Shown here: one piece after another, positions 8,234-17,495 of the stretch
Layout of the letters: the number at the start of each line of letters is the position of its first letter
Numbering within the stretch: position 1 is the stretch's first letter
Position numbers and translations under genes: made by a program
DNA from: Myxococcota bacterium
GTDB lineage: Bacteria > Myxococcota_A > Bradymonadia > UBA7976 > UBA1532
Length of the DNA: 64,000 nucleotides
Direction: 5' to 3'
NCBI GenBank assembly: GCA_963169045.1
Contig: CAUJDF010000103.1
Location: 156,406-220,405 of the forward strand
Notes under the pieces: model-generated
The model's input: the letters and a program-made list of their open reading frames with translations, nothing else
What the model was told of the DNA's origin: nothing
Databases searched by the model: none

Positions 8234-8848
8234 TCACTCGAAGCGCGTCCACGTGCCGCCGGTGTAACGCAGCACGTCGATCGGGACGTAGCCGTCGTGG
8301 GGCGCGCCGTCGGGCGTCGTGTAGCGCAGCCGCACCCGCGCCGTGATGCTGTTGCCCCAGTTCGAGGGCGTCCGCTGCGCAAGGGACAGCGCCGTCGTCG
8401 AGACGTTGGAGGCCCAGAAGAAGCTGCCCTGGGACGACGTCCAGTGCGACGTCGCGAAGCCGTTCAGCTCGAACACGCCGATCAGCGTGCCGTTGTTGCG
8501 GAACTCGATCTTGTCCCAGTTGACGACGGTGCCGCTCGGCAGCCGGTCGCGCACGGTCATCAGGAGCGGCGTCACGCTGCTGACGTAGCCGCCGCTCGTG
8601 TTCACGCGGACGTAGCAGTCGGGGCAGATCGGCACCTCGTTGGGGGTGCCGTCGTCGTCCTCGAACGCGGCGCCCGGGTTGTTGCCCAGGCCGGGGCCGA
8701 TGGCGATGCGCAGGGCCTGCTCGTCGTCGCCGTAGACCTCGTCGCCGTACTCGGCCTGCTCCTCGGGCGTGAGCAGACCTTCACCGCAGCCGGTGGCGGC
8801 GAAGCCGACGAGGGTCAGGGCGAGGAGGAACGGGTTCGACGGGCGCAT
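8234..8848 (-). CDS. Small lipoprotein of unknown function
   Basis: 204 residues. The signal ends AATGC (Cys21) and is followed by an acidic linker rich in Glu, Asp and Tyr. The mature domain has a CPDC pair (~residue 75) that could form a disulfide or bind metal, then beta-rich sequence with many Thr/Ser/Asn/Trp residues (for example NWDKIEFRNNGTLIGVFELN), as in an immunoglobulin-like or beta-sandwich surface domain. ATG at 8848. It converges with the VWA lipoprotein gene, with only four bases between stops. No family recognised. Confidence 0.75.
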   Translation of the reverse strand: MRPSNPFLLALTLVGFAATGCGEGLLTPEEQAEYGDEVYGDDEQALRIAIGPGLGNNPGAAFEDDDGTPNEVPICPDCYVRVNTSGGYVSSVTPLLMTVRDRLPSGTVVNWDKIEFRNNGTLIGVFELNGFATSHWTSSQGSFFWASNVSTTALSLAQRTPSNWGNSITARVRLRYTTPDGAPHDGYVPIDVLRYTGGTWTRFE

Positions 8849-8946
8849 GGGCGACTCCTGACTGGGTTCGGATGAGACGTACCGGACCCGGGCGGCGTTC
8901 TTTTTTCCCGTTTTCGACTTCTCGCGCAAGCAAAACGCTTCGACGG

Positions 8947-11655
8947 CTATCGCGGGCGGCCGAACACGCGGAGCGCCGCCAGCACCTCGCGGTCGAGATC
9001 CGGGCGCGCGCGCAGGGCGCGGAGCGTCTCGAGCGGCGCCTCGGGGCCGCCCGACGCGTAGAAGGCGCGCAACACCGCCGACGCCTTGCGGTCGTCGACG
9101 GGGCGCGCCGCGGCGAGCACCGTGCGCGCGCCGCCGAGCAGGAACGCCTCCGCCAGGCCCACGCTCTCGCGTCCGCTCAAGGGCAGCGCCGTCCCCGTCT
9201 CGCAGCCGCTGAGCACCGCCAGGCGCAGCGCCGGACGCGCGACGAGGACGTCGGCGACGGTGAGCCGCGCGTCGTCGGCGAGGCGCAGGTGGGCGTCCCA
9301 GGGGCTGTCGCCGGCGAGGACGCCGTGGCCGGCGAAGTGGAACAGGTCCGTGCCGCGCAGCGCGTCGATCACCGCCGCGCGCCGGGCCGCGGCGCCCGCG
9401 AGGTGCGCCACCGGACCGCGTCCGGCGAGCAGCGTCGCCACCTCGCGCCCCTCGGCGCCCGCGTGCGGCAGGTTGCCGTTCGGATCGGCGACGACGAGCG
9501 GCCGACCCGCCGGCGCCGCGACCGGCTCGAGCAGCCAGGTGGCGTAGGGCAGCAGCGTGATCGGGAATTCCGCATGGGTTTCGGGCAGATCGCGCGCGCG
9601 CGGCTCGTCGCCGGGCACGACGTAGAGGTGCGTCCGGCCGGCGGCGAAGCGGGCGACGCCGGCGAAGGGATCCGCGTCGGGGAGCGCCGCGCCGACGGCG
9701 ACGCCCGCCGGCGTCACTTCGAACGCGCGCAGGTGGCCGCCCACGCGGACGAAGGCCAGCAGGCCCTCGCCGGGGCCGAGCGCGCCGACGACGCCGCGCG
9801 CGTCCGGCGCCGCCGGCGGCGACGTCGCCTCGTCGAGCCAGGCGTGCAGCGCGTCGAAGTCCCGGGCGAGCATCTCGCGGCGCTTCGCCAGCTCGGCTTC
9901 GAGGCGCGGGCGCTCGTCGGGCGACGCCACGAGCAGCCGATCGCCCTCGGCCTCGGCCGCGTCGCGCTCGCGGAGCCAGCGCTCGAGGCGCGCGTCCCAG
10001 TCGCGCCGCAGCGCCGGATCGAGGCCGTCCAGCCGCGCCTGGGCCTCGAGCGACTGCAGCGCCGGCGAGTGGCCCGCGTCGGCGAGGGCGAACGCCGCCT
10101 GCGCGTCGCCCGCGCGCAGCGAAAGCGAGACGGCCTCCTCGACGAGCGCGTGGCGCTGCGCCAGGAACGGGCTCCGCTCGCCCTGCAGCCCGGTGCGCCG
10201 CGCGAGGCGCCGCAGGTCCGCGATCACGGCGTCGTAGCGCGCGCGCGCGTCGTCGAGCCGGTCCATGGCCGCCAGGGCCTTCGCCGCGCCGTGTCGCGCC
10301 TGCAGGACGACGTCGGACACGAGGCCGCCCGACTCCGCCAGCGCGCGGCGCTCGAGCGTCTCGAAGTGCGCCAGGGCCTCTGCGGGGCGGCCCTCGAGCA
10401 GCCGCAGGCGCGCCTGCAGCAGCGGCTGGCCCAGCGCCGCGAAGCGGTCCGGCTTGCGGCGCGACGTCCACTCGGCGAGCAGCCGCGCCGCCTCCGCGCG
10501 GTCGCCAGCCGCCAGCGCCGCCTCCGCCAGATCCGCGTACGCCATGTCCTCGCCGACGGGATCGCCGCGCTTCTGGAAGGCCCGCAGCGCGGCGCCGAAC
10601 TTCGCCTGCAGCTTCGCGTGGTCCACCGGTTCGACGCCGGCGGCCATCGCCCGCAGCAGCACCCAGCCGTGGTTCGTCCCGAAGGTCGGCCCGCCGTCGG
10701 CCGCGGTCGGGTTCGCCGCGTACCAGGCCTCCGCCCGGGCCATCAGCGCGAGCGCCGTGCGGTGGCGGCCCTGGTCCTGCAGCAGCACGGCCAGCGGCTG
10801 CGCCGTCGAGGCCACGTCGGCGTCGAGGCCGCTCGCCTCGGCCAGTTCGACCGCCTGCGCGAGCAGCTCGGTGGCGCGACGGTAGTCGCCGAGGGCCTTG
10901 TGGCGGTAGGCGCGCAGGGCGAGGGTGCGCAGGGTCGCCGCGGGGTGCCAGGTCGCGCCGTCGGCCGCCTGCGCCTCGTCGAGCAGCGCGTCCGCCTCGC
11001 CGAAGGCGCGCCGCGCGATGGCCATCGAGGCCGCCGCGCGCAGGCGCCGCGAGACCTCAGAGGGGACGCCGCACTGCCGCGCCACCTGCGCCGCCGCCCT
11101 CCACGCCGCCGCCGCCTCGTCGGGACGCGCGCGGGCCCGCAGCCGCGCCACGTCGACGGCGAGCCACAGCCGCTCCCCGGGGGGGAGCGCCGGCAGGGCC
11201 GCCTCGAGCCGCGCGGCGCCCTCCGCGGGCGGGAGCGCCTTCACCTCCGCCCGGAGGGCGGCGAGCGCCGGCCGGGCGTCCGGCGTCGGCATGCGCAGGA
11301 CCGGCCACGCGCGCCACGGCGCCTCGCCGACCGTGAGCCGCAGCTCGCCGGGCGTGTCCTCGGCCGCCGCCGGCAACGTGACGCGCACGATCGTCGTGGC
11401 GCCGCGCGTCTCCGGCTGCAGCGGCAGCGCGTCCTCGCCGAGCCGCAGGCGGGCGCCCTCCGGCCAGGCGCCCTCGACGACGAGGACCGGCTGGCTGCCG
11501 GCGTCGAACGCCGGCCGCGCCTCGCCCCCGGGGTCCGGCAGGAGCGCCCGGAAGCCGTGCAGGCGCGCCTCCGACGGCGGCGCCGGGGCCGGCGGCGCCG
11601 GCGGCGCATCGCGGCAGGCGGTCAGGAGCGCGAAGAGGAGGAGGGCGCGCGGCAC
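8947..11655 (-). CDS. TPR-CHAT lipoprotein (caspase-like protease domain)
   Basis: 902 residues. A lipoprotein signal ends LLTAC (Cys14), a Pro/Ala linker follows, then ~90 residues of beta-rich sequence and a long alpha-helical TPR solenoid (~residues 150-600). The C-terminal CHAT domain carries the catalytic dyad: HFAGHG with histidines at 773 and 777, and SGCETG with cysteine 818. CHAT domains are caspase-like proteases, and TPR-CHAT proteins are paired with sigma/anti-sigma genes in many myxobacteria. It is the last gene of a three-gene minus-strand operon, 12 bases after the anti-sigma stop, so it may be a signalling protease at the envelope that reads or executes the sigma factor response. 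Substrate unknown. Confidence 0.88.
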   Translation of the reverse strand: MPRALLLFALLTACRDAPPAPPAPAPPSEARLHGFRALLPDPGGEARPAFDAGSQPVLVVEGAWPEGARLRLGEDALPLQPETRGATTIVRVTLPAAAEDTPGELRLTVGEAPWRAWPVLRMPTPDARPALAALRAEVKALPPAEGAARLEAALPALPPGERLWLAVDVARLRARARPDEAAAAWRAAAQVARQCGVPSEVSRRLRAAASMAIARRAFGEADALLDEAQAADGATWHPAATLRTLALRAYRHKALGDYRRATELLAQAVELAEASGLDADVASTAQPLAVLLQDQGRHRTALALMARAEAWYAANPTAADGGPTFGTNHGWVLLRAMAAGVEPVDHAKLQAKFGAALRAFQKRGDPVGEDMAYADLAEAALAAGDRAEAARLLAEWTSRRKPDRFAALGQPLLQARLRLLEGRPAEALAHFETLERRALAESGGLVSDVVLQARHGAAKALAAMDRLDDARARYDAVIADLRRLARRTGLQGERSPFLAQRHALVEEAVSLSLRAGDAQAAFALADAGHSPALQSLEAQARLDGLDPALRRDWDARLERWLRERDAAEAEGDRLLVASPDERPRLEAELAKRREMLARDFDALHAWLDEATSPPAAPDARGVVGALGPGEGLLAFVRVGGHLRAFEVTPAGVAVGAALPDADPFAGVARFAAGRTHLYVVPGDEPRARDLPETHAEFPITLLPYATWLLEPVAAPAGRPLVVADPNGNLPHAGAEGREVATLLAGRGPVAHLAGAAARRAAVIDALRGTDLFHFAGHGVLAGDSPWDAHLRLADDARLTVADVLVARPALRLAVLSGCETGTALPLSGRESVGLAEAFLLGGARTVLAAARPVDDRKASAVLRAFYASGGPEAPLETLRALRARPDLDREVLAALRVFGRPR

Positions 11656-11667
11656 GCGCCCATTCTG

Positions 11668-12405
11668 TCACGGGGCCGGGCGGTACTCGATCTCGACCTC
11701 GTGCCAGCGGGCGGCGCCGCGGCGCGCGTCGTCGGCGGTGCGACCGGCGATGTCGGCGAGCGCGGCGGGCGCCTCGGCGACGACGACGTAGAGGCGCTTG
11801 CGGCCTGCGGAATCGCCGAACAGCTCGCGGCCGCTCCCCTTCAGCAGGAGCGTGCCGTTGGGCTCGCGGCGCAGCGCGGCGTCGGGCAGGCGGCGCAGCG
11901 GGGCGCCGGGCTCGGAGACGAAGGCCGCCGCCGCCGGGGCCGGCGCGCCGGTGGGGCGCAGGACGAGGCGGACCTGGCTGTCGGGCACGAACACGTTGCT
12001 GCCGGCGTCGTCGGAGGAGCGCGCCGCGGCCACGCCGCCGAGCGGGCCCTCGACCGCGTACGGCGCGATCTCGGAAGTGCGCGGCCCGGCCACGATGAAC
12101 AGGACCGCCGCCGCCGCGATGGCGAGGCCGGCCGCGAGGCCGCCCCACACGACGCGCCGCGTCCCGCCCCACGCCCGGCCCATGCGCGCCACGAGCAGCT
12201 CGCCCGCCGGCTCGGCGGCGTCAACGGCCATCGCGCGGCAGAAGGCGCACGCGGCGAGGTGCGCCTCGGCCTCGGCGTCGGCGCGGCCGGCGGCGAGGCC
12301 CAGGAGGCGGCCGAGGTCGAACTCGGGCGTCGCGACGCAGGCCGTCGCGTCCTCGCGGGGGGCCGCGTCGTGGATGCGGGCGTCGAGCTGCGTGTCGTCG
12401 GTCAT
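11668..12405 (-). CDS. Zinc-finger anti-sigma factor, single-pass membrane
   Basis: 245 residues from the ATG at 12405, which has GGAGG upstream. Near the N-terminus a compact zinc site H49-x3-C53-x2-C56 (HLAACAFC) matches the zf-HC2 anti-sigma fold. One transmembrane helix (about residues 86-108, VVWGGLAAGLAIAAAAVLFI) is followed by a ~135-residue extracytoplasmic domain of beta-type sequence. The order is that of classical ECF anti-sigma factors: the cytoplasmic zinc domain holds the sigma factor and the outer domain senses. The sigma factor gene lies immediately upstream in the same orientation, and the CHAT protease gene follows. Confidence 0.85.
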   Translation of the reverse strand: MTDDTQLDARIHDAAPREDATACVATPEFDLGRLLGLAAGRADAEAEAHLAACAFCRAMAVDAAEPAGELLVARMGRAWGGTRRVVWGGLAAGLAIAAAAVLFIVAGPRTSEIAPYAVEGPLGGVAAARSSDDAGSNVFVPDSQVRLVLRPTGAPAPAAAAFVSEPGAPLRRLPDAALRREPNGTLLLKGSGRELFGDSAGRKRLYVVVAEAPAALADIAGRTADDARRGAARWHEVEIEYRPAP

Positions 12406-12469
12406 GGTTCTCGGCCTCCACCCGGACATACCGGGTTCGCCGCGACCATCTTTTTCGCGCCGGGAGAGA

Positions 12470-13117
12470 TCACGCGCCCTCCCCGAGGAAGGCGCGCGAG
12501 AGCGTGCGGATCTTGAACTGCCAGTTGTAGACGACCTGCTTCTCGACACCGAGCGTGCGCGCCGCCGTCTCGGCGTCGCAGCCGTCGTGGTAGAGCAGCC
12601 GCAGGATGGCGCGCCCGCGTTCGGAGAGCTGCGCGTCGAGGTGCGCCCACAGCGCGCGCAGGTCCTGCCGCGCCTCCTGCGCCGCCGCCGCGTCGACGGG
12701 CGCCGCGATCTCGCCGGCGCCGTCCATGTCGACCATGCCGCCCTCGGCCTTGCGCTTCGACGCCCGGTGCTGCTCGAGCACGTTGAGCACGAGCTGGCCG
12801 GCGATCATCGAGACGTAGCCCTCGACGCTCACGCCGGTCGCCGGGTCGTAGGCCGCGAGGCGCGACGCGTTGTTCTCGAGCAGGCGGCACCACGTCTGGT
12901 TCGTGAGGTCGTCGACGTCGTGGGGGCCGATGCGGTGCCCCGGCCAGTTGGCCAGCGCGCGCCGGACCCGCCCGCGGATCACCGGCGCCAGCCGCTCGGC
13001 CAGCTGCCGGCGCGCCCGCGCGTTCCCGGCGAGCGCCTCGCGCAGCAGCCCCGCGTCGAGCGGCGCGGCGACGGCGGCGACGGCGGCGAGGAGCGCGCGC
13101 AAGATCCAGAAGAGCAT
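12470..13117 (-). CDS. ECF-like RNA polymerase sigma factor
   Basis: 215 residues. Region 2 shows the conserved sequence DVDDLTNQTWCRLLENN and region 4 a helix-turn-helix (DAETAARTLGVEKQVVYNWQFKIRTL). The N-terminal ~30 residues are hydrophobic, which is odd for a sigma factor. The first helix MLFWILRALLAAVAAVAAPL might be a membrane-proximal tag or simply an over-long start, so I give this start moderate trust. It is the first gene of the operon with the zinc-finger anti-sigma and TPR-CHAT lipoprotein, with a 64-base gap before the anti-sigma gene. Probably controls its own operon. Confidence 0.85.
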   Translation of the reverse strand: MLFWILRALLAAVAAVAAPLDAGLLREALAGNARARRQLAERLAPVIRGRVRRALANWPGHRIGPHDVDDLTNQTWCRLLENNASRLAAYDPATGVSVEGYVSMIAGQLVLNVLEQHRASKRKAEGGMVDMDGAGEIAAPVDAAAAQEARQDLRALWAHLDAQLSERGRAILRLLYHDGCDAETAARTLGVEKQVVYNWQFKIRTLSRAFLGEGA

Positions 13118-13150
13118 GGCGCCCCTCCATCCCCCGACCGCGCGCGCGAG

Positions 13151-16034
13151 TCAAGGAATTCGGGTCACCGTGAAGTGGAACGTGGTGCCCTGCCCCGGCG
13201 CGCTCTCGACCCAGATGCGGGCCGTGCGCCTCGACGAGGCCCTTCGCGATGGCGAGGCCGAGGCCGGCGCCCTGGCGGCTGCCCTGCGACGCCTGCCAGA
13301 ACGGGTCGAAGAGTGTCGGCCACTGATCCGGGGGGATGCCGGGCCCCGTGTCGCAGACCGAGAAGCGCACGTGCGCCCCGTCGGGCGCGGCGCGGACCAC
13401 GATGTGCCCACCCGCCGGCGTGAAGCGGATCGCGTTGCCGATCAGGTTCGAGAAGACCTGGAGGAGGCGGTCGCGGTCGCCCTCGATGGCGGACAGTCCC
13501 TCGGCCACCTCGACGTCGAAGGCGATCTTCTTGCCCACGGCCTGCGGCCGGTGCAGCGCAACAGTCTCGTCGACGAGCGGCGCGATCTCGAGACGCGCCG
13601 TGCGCACCGAGAGCCGGCCCGCCTGCATCCGCGCCACGTCGAGCAGGTCCTCGATGAGGCGGCTCGCGCGGACGGCCGAGCGCTCGACGACGCGCAGGTC
13701 CTCCCAGAGCTCGCGACACTTCTCGTCCTCGAGCAACATCCCGGCGGTCAGCGAGATGGTCGCGATGGGGCTGCGCAGGTCGTGGGCCACGACGCGGAGC
13801 ACCTCGTCGCGCAGCCGGGTGGCCGCATGCGCCTCGCGATAGTGACGCGCGTTCTCGAGCGCCAGCACGACGCGGTCGGCGAGCATCGCCGAGAGCGCCA
13901 TGTCGGCCGCGCAGAACCGCTCGCCGGGCGCGAAGCGCACGAAGGCGATCATGGCGATGACGTGCTCCCCGACGCGCAGCGGCACGAACATCGCCGAGGA
14001 CGATACGACGCCCGTGAGCGCCTCGCGCTCCACGTCGTCGCGCGCGAACGCCGCCAGCCAGAGCGACGTGATCTCGGTGACGAGCGCCGGCTCGCCCTTG
14101 CACACCGCGAGGGGCGGGCGCCCTGAGCCGCCGGCGGCGACGAGGTCGCCGAGGCGCTCGACGGCCGCGCGGCGCTCGGGTGTCGCGTGCTCGGAGGCGA
14201 CGCGCTGCACGCGCGCCTCCGGGCGGCACAGGTAGGCGAGGCAGGCGTCGGCGTAGCCCGCGACCACCAGCCGGGCCACCGCGGCGAGAATCTCCTGCTC
14301 GTCCAGCGACGAGACGAGCACGCCGCTCACCCGCGAGAGGTAGCGCTCCGTCTCCTCGCGACGCTTCTGGTCCGTCATGTCGCGGACGATCGTCGAGACC
14401 GCGTCGACGGTGCCGTCGGACCGCCGGTGGACGATGATCGCCTGCGACACGGGGACCTCGCGGCCGTCGGCGGCAAGGATCGCCGACTCGCCGCTCCAGG
14501 AGCCGTCCCGCAGCGCCGCGGGGATTCCCTCCTGCAGGACGAGGCGCGCCGCCCAGGGCGGGTGCGCGTCGACGAGGGTGAGGTGGCCGACGCCCTCCTC
14601 CTCGCCGAGCCCGAAAACCCGGCGCCAGGCGCGGTTGAGGTAGCTCACGCGGCCGCTCGCGTCGGTCGTGCCCACCAGATCGGGCGTCGCCTCGAGGATG
14701 GCCGTCAGCCGCTGCCGCGCCGCCTCGGCCCGCCGGCGCTCGGTCACGTCCTCGATCATGCCCACGGCGTAACGGAACGAGCCGTCGTCGTGGCGGACGA
14801 GCGAGGCCGTCAGCCGCGCCCAGACCACGCCGCCGTCCCTGCGCAGATAACGCTTCTCGATCTGGTAGCGGTCGCGCTCGCCGTCCACGAGGGCGCGGAA
14901 GGCCGCGACGTCGGCCGTCAAATGGTCCGGATGCGTGATGTCGGTGAAGCGCAGCCCGCGGATCTCCCCCTGCGCGTAGCCGAGCATCTCGGCGAAGGCG
15001 GCATTGCAGGCGACGATGACGCCGCGGGGGTCGGCGAGCGTGATGCCGATGCCCGCCCTCTCGAAAACCGCGCGGAAGCGCGCCTCGCTGTCGCGCAGCG
15101 CGGCGTCGGCCTCGGCGCGGGCTTCGTCCAGGCGCTTCAGGGTGCTGGTGCTCCGCCCGATCACGCCGGTCAGCACGCCGATGACGGAGACCACGAACAG
15201 GGCCGTCCCGAACTCCGGCGTGAAGAGGTCCGCACGCTCGCCGGCGAGGCGGAACCAGCCGAGCACGAGGGGGACGACGACCGCCACCGGCAGCAGCCGT
15301 CGCGCGACGTAGCCGCCGGCGTCGGCGCCGGTGAAGACCGCCATCACGCCGTGCTCGGGGCGCGCGAACAGGATGCCCGCCGCCAGCGACGTGAAGGCGA
15401 CGGCGGTGTGGGTCGCCATCGGATCGAAGGTCGGAACCCACCAGGAGGTCGAGCCGAGGTGCACGGTCTGGCCGTAGCCGTAGCCGGTCAGCGTGACGAG
15501 CCCGAGGAACGCCACGACGATCGCCAGCAGCTGGGCCGGCCGGCGCCGTCGGCCGAGCTCGAGCTCGAGCGTCAGCAGCGCGGCGCCGATGAGGAGGAAG
15601 CACCAGGCGGCTTCGGACGTGGGCCGACCGGGCGGCCGATCCGTCCAGCGCTGCGCCGCCTCGGGAAACAACAGCAGGTCGATGCCGAGATCGGCCCCGA
15701 GCCCGCGCTCCGCCAGCACGAGCGCCCCGATCGCGAGCGTTCCGGCGGCGGCCGCGCGACCGGCGAGACGCTGCCGGAAGGGGGCGGTCTCGTCTTTCAA
15801 CAGCGCGAGGGCGGTGGCGGCGAGCGCCAGCCCGACCGCGGCGAGCGGCGTCATGATGCCCGCCCCGGAGAACGGCACGATGCGGATGAGCGCGACGCGA
15901 TCGACGGCCCAGCCGATCAGGATGACGCACGCGACGGTGCCCGTGAACACGCAGGACGCGCCGGAGAGCCACCGGAGGCGGCGCCGGAGGCGTTCGGTCC
16001 TGCCGCGGGTCGGCTCGTCGTCGGAGGCCGACAT
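13151..16034 (-). CDS. Membrane sensor histidine kinase (7TM-PAS-PAS-GAF-HisKA-HATPase), frameshifted near its end
   Basis: Starts at 16034. The N-terminal ~260 residues contain about seven hydrophobic helices of MASE-like type, followed by two PAS domains, each preceded by a helical linker (DSEARFRAVFERAGIGITLAD; then RQRLTAILEATPDLVGTTDA), a GAF domain, a HisKA domain with phosphoacceptor histidine in VAHDLRSPIATISL and an ATPase domain with N-box SNLIGNAIRFTP and G1 box DTGPGIP. At about 13219-13221 the frame breaks: GLVEAHG continues only in the next frame as RIWVESAPGQGTTFHFTVT, ending at 13151. One base is extra (or two missing) next to a CCC run. Without the shift the G2/ATP-lid part would be intact. 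It may be a real mutation or an assembly error. No response regulator lies next to it. Confidence 0.82.
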
Positions 16035-16064
16035 CTCTCCCTCCTGCGTCCTCGGGACGCTGCC

Positions 16065-17141
16065 TCAGGTCGTCGAGCCGCCGCACGAGGAGCCGTTGCC
16101 GGCGGTGCAGCCGAAGCAGTGGCGGGCGGTCACGACGCGCCGCGCTGCGAGCGCCCCCGGGTCGAAGTCGCGCACATGGGGGCGCTCGACGTCGGCCTCG
16201 AGCTCCAGCATCTGATTGAAATCACAGTCGAAAAGGCGACCGTCCCAGGAGACGGACAGCGTGTTGCGGCACATCAGGCCGGCCACCGCGCCGGGGTTGA
16301 AGGCGGCGGTCAGGCGCTCCATGTAGCCCTGCAGGTTGCCGCTCTCGAGCAGCCACTCGAGGAAGCGCGCGATCGGCATGTTGTTGAGGCAGAACAGACG
16401 GTCGAAGGTGACGCCGTGCAGGCGCGCCATCTCGCGCTTCCACTCCGCCTCCATCGCCGCCTGGCTGCCGGCGAGGAAGGCGCCCGCGGGGTTGGCCATG
16501 AGCGTCAGCACCCGCCGCGGATCGCCCCAGCCGTAACCGGCCTCGTTGAGCAGGCGGAGCGCGCGCAGCGACTTGTCATACGTGCCATCGCCACGTTGGG
16601 CGTCCGTGTTCCGCTGCCGGTAGTGAGGCAGCGAACACACCACCTCGACGCCGCGCTCCGCCAGGAACGCCGGCAGGTCGCGCTGCGACGGCAGCAGCAG
16701 GACCGTCAGGTTGCAGCGGTCGATGACGTGCCTGCCGCGCGCGACGCAGGCGTCGATGAGGTACCGGAAGTGCGGGTTCAGCTCCGGCGCGCCGCCGGTG
16801 ATGTCGACGGTGTGCGCGTCGGTGCGATCGAGGGCGGCGAGACACGCGTCGATCGTCGCGCGGTCCATGTTCTCGCGGACGCGGTCCGGCCCGGCGTCGA
16901 CGTGGCAGTGGCGGCAGGTCATGTTGCAGAGCCGCCCCACGTTGATCTGGAAGACCTCGACGCCGGCGGGCCGCAGCACCGGCAACCCGGCGCCCTCGAG
17001 CGCGCGATCGAAATCGCCGCCGGCCAGGTCCACGCCGTCGAGGATACGGAGCTGCTCTTCGGGCAGCGCGAGCGGCGAGCGCCTCGACCGCAGCGACGTC
17101 GCCCGCTTCGGTCCCGCCTCGACGCTGTTCAGGTCCAACAT
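16065..17141 (-). CDS. arsS: Radical SAM enzyme ArsS-like, arsenosugar biosynthesis
   Basis: 358 residues. The radical SAM cluster motif CNMTCRHCH (CxxxCxxC) is followed by VDITGGAPELN, a GGxP-like SAM-binding motif. The C-terminus has Cys-rich RHCFGCTAGNGSSCGG, characteristic of the ArsS family. ArsS acts in arsenosugar formation after ArsM methylates arsenite, building 5'-deoxyadenosyl arsenic compounds. The ATG overlaps by one base the stop of the AhpD-like gene upstream (TGATG), so the two are translationally coupled. No arsM was seen within the window; one may lie elsewhere. Intact, no missing ligand. Confidence 0.9.
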   Translation of the reverse strand: MLDLNSVEAGPKRATSLRSRRSPLALPEEQLRILDGVDLAGGDFDRALEGAGLPVLRPAGVEVFQINVGRLCNMTCRHCHVDAGPDRVRENMDRATIDACLAALDRTDAHTVDITGGAPELNPHFRYLIDACVARGRHVIDRCNLTVLLLPSQRDLPAFLAERGVEVVCSLPHYRQRNTDAQRGDGTYDKSLRALRLLNEAGYGWGDPRRVLTLMANPAGAFLAGSQAAMEAEWKREMARLHGVTFDRLFCLNNMPIARFLEWLLESGNLQGYMERLTAAFNPGAVAGLMCRNTLSVSWDGRLFDCDFNQMLELEADVERPHVRDFDPGALAARRVVTARHCFGCTAGNGSSCGGSTT

Positions 17142-17473
17142 CACATGCCCTTCTTGCGGACCTGCTCCAGCATCTGCATGCCGTGCACGAGCGAGGCGCC
17201 GCCGCGGATGGCGGTCGCCACGTGCAGCGCCTCGGTCATCTGCTCGAGGTCCGCGCCCTTCTCGAGGCTGCCGGTGGTATACGCGTCGATGCAGTACGGG
17301 CACTGGATGGTGTGAGCCACGGCGAGCGCGATGAGACACTTCTCGCGTTCCGTCAGCGCGCCCTCGGCGAAGACGGCGCCGTAGTAGTCGAAGAACTTCT
17401 TCGCGAGCGGACCGTTGCCTTCGGCGATCTCGCCGAACTGATGCAGATGCTGCGGCTTGTAATAGGTATCCAT
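17141..17473 (-). CDS. Arsenosugar-associated AhpD-like peroxidase
   Basis: 110 residues, an alkylhydroperoxidase (AhpD) fold. The redox pair is CPYC in HTIQCPYCIDAYT and a conserved histidine follows in ALHVATAIRGGASLVHGMQ. The N-terminus MDTYYKPQHLHQFGEIAEGN is the signature of the family coded next to arsS (arsenosugar biosynthesis-associated peroxidase-like protein). It likely supports arsenosugar synthesis by handling thiol or peroxide chemistry; the exact reaction is not established. It is upstream of and coupled to arsS, and it follows the lipase gene at a 22-base gap, in the same orientation. Confidence 0.9.
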   Translation of the reverse strand: MDTYYKPQHLHQFGEIAEGNGPLAKKFFDYYGAVFAEGALTEREKCLIALAVAHTIQCPYCIDAYTTGSLEKGADLEQMTEALHVATAIRGGASLVHGMQMLEQVRKKGM

Positions 17474-17495
17474 CGGGGCCTCCGGACGCGGGAGA

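Noticed and set aside
8923..8935. 13-bp match CGCGCAAGCAAAA shared with 54881-54893
   Set aside because: Exact matches of this length are expected many times by chance in 64 kb, and the surrounding bases do not align.
12402..13150. Extension of the histidine kinase frame beyond 13151 to 12402
   Set aside because: After the frameshift the sequence is Arg/Ala low-complexity and overlaps the sigma factor gene. The true C-terminus is in the next frame, ending at 13151.
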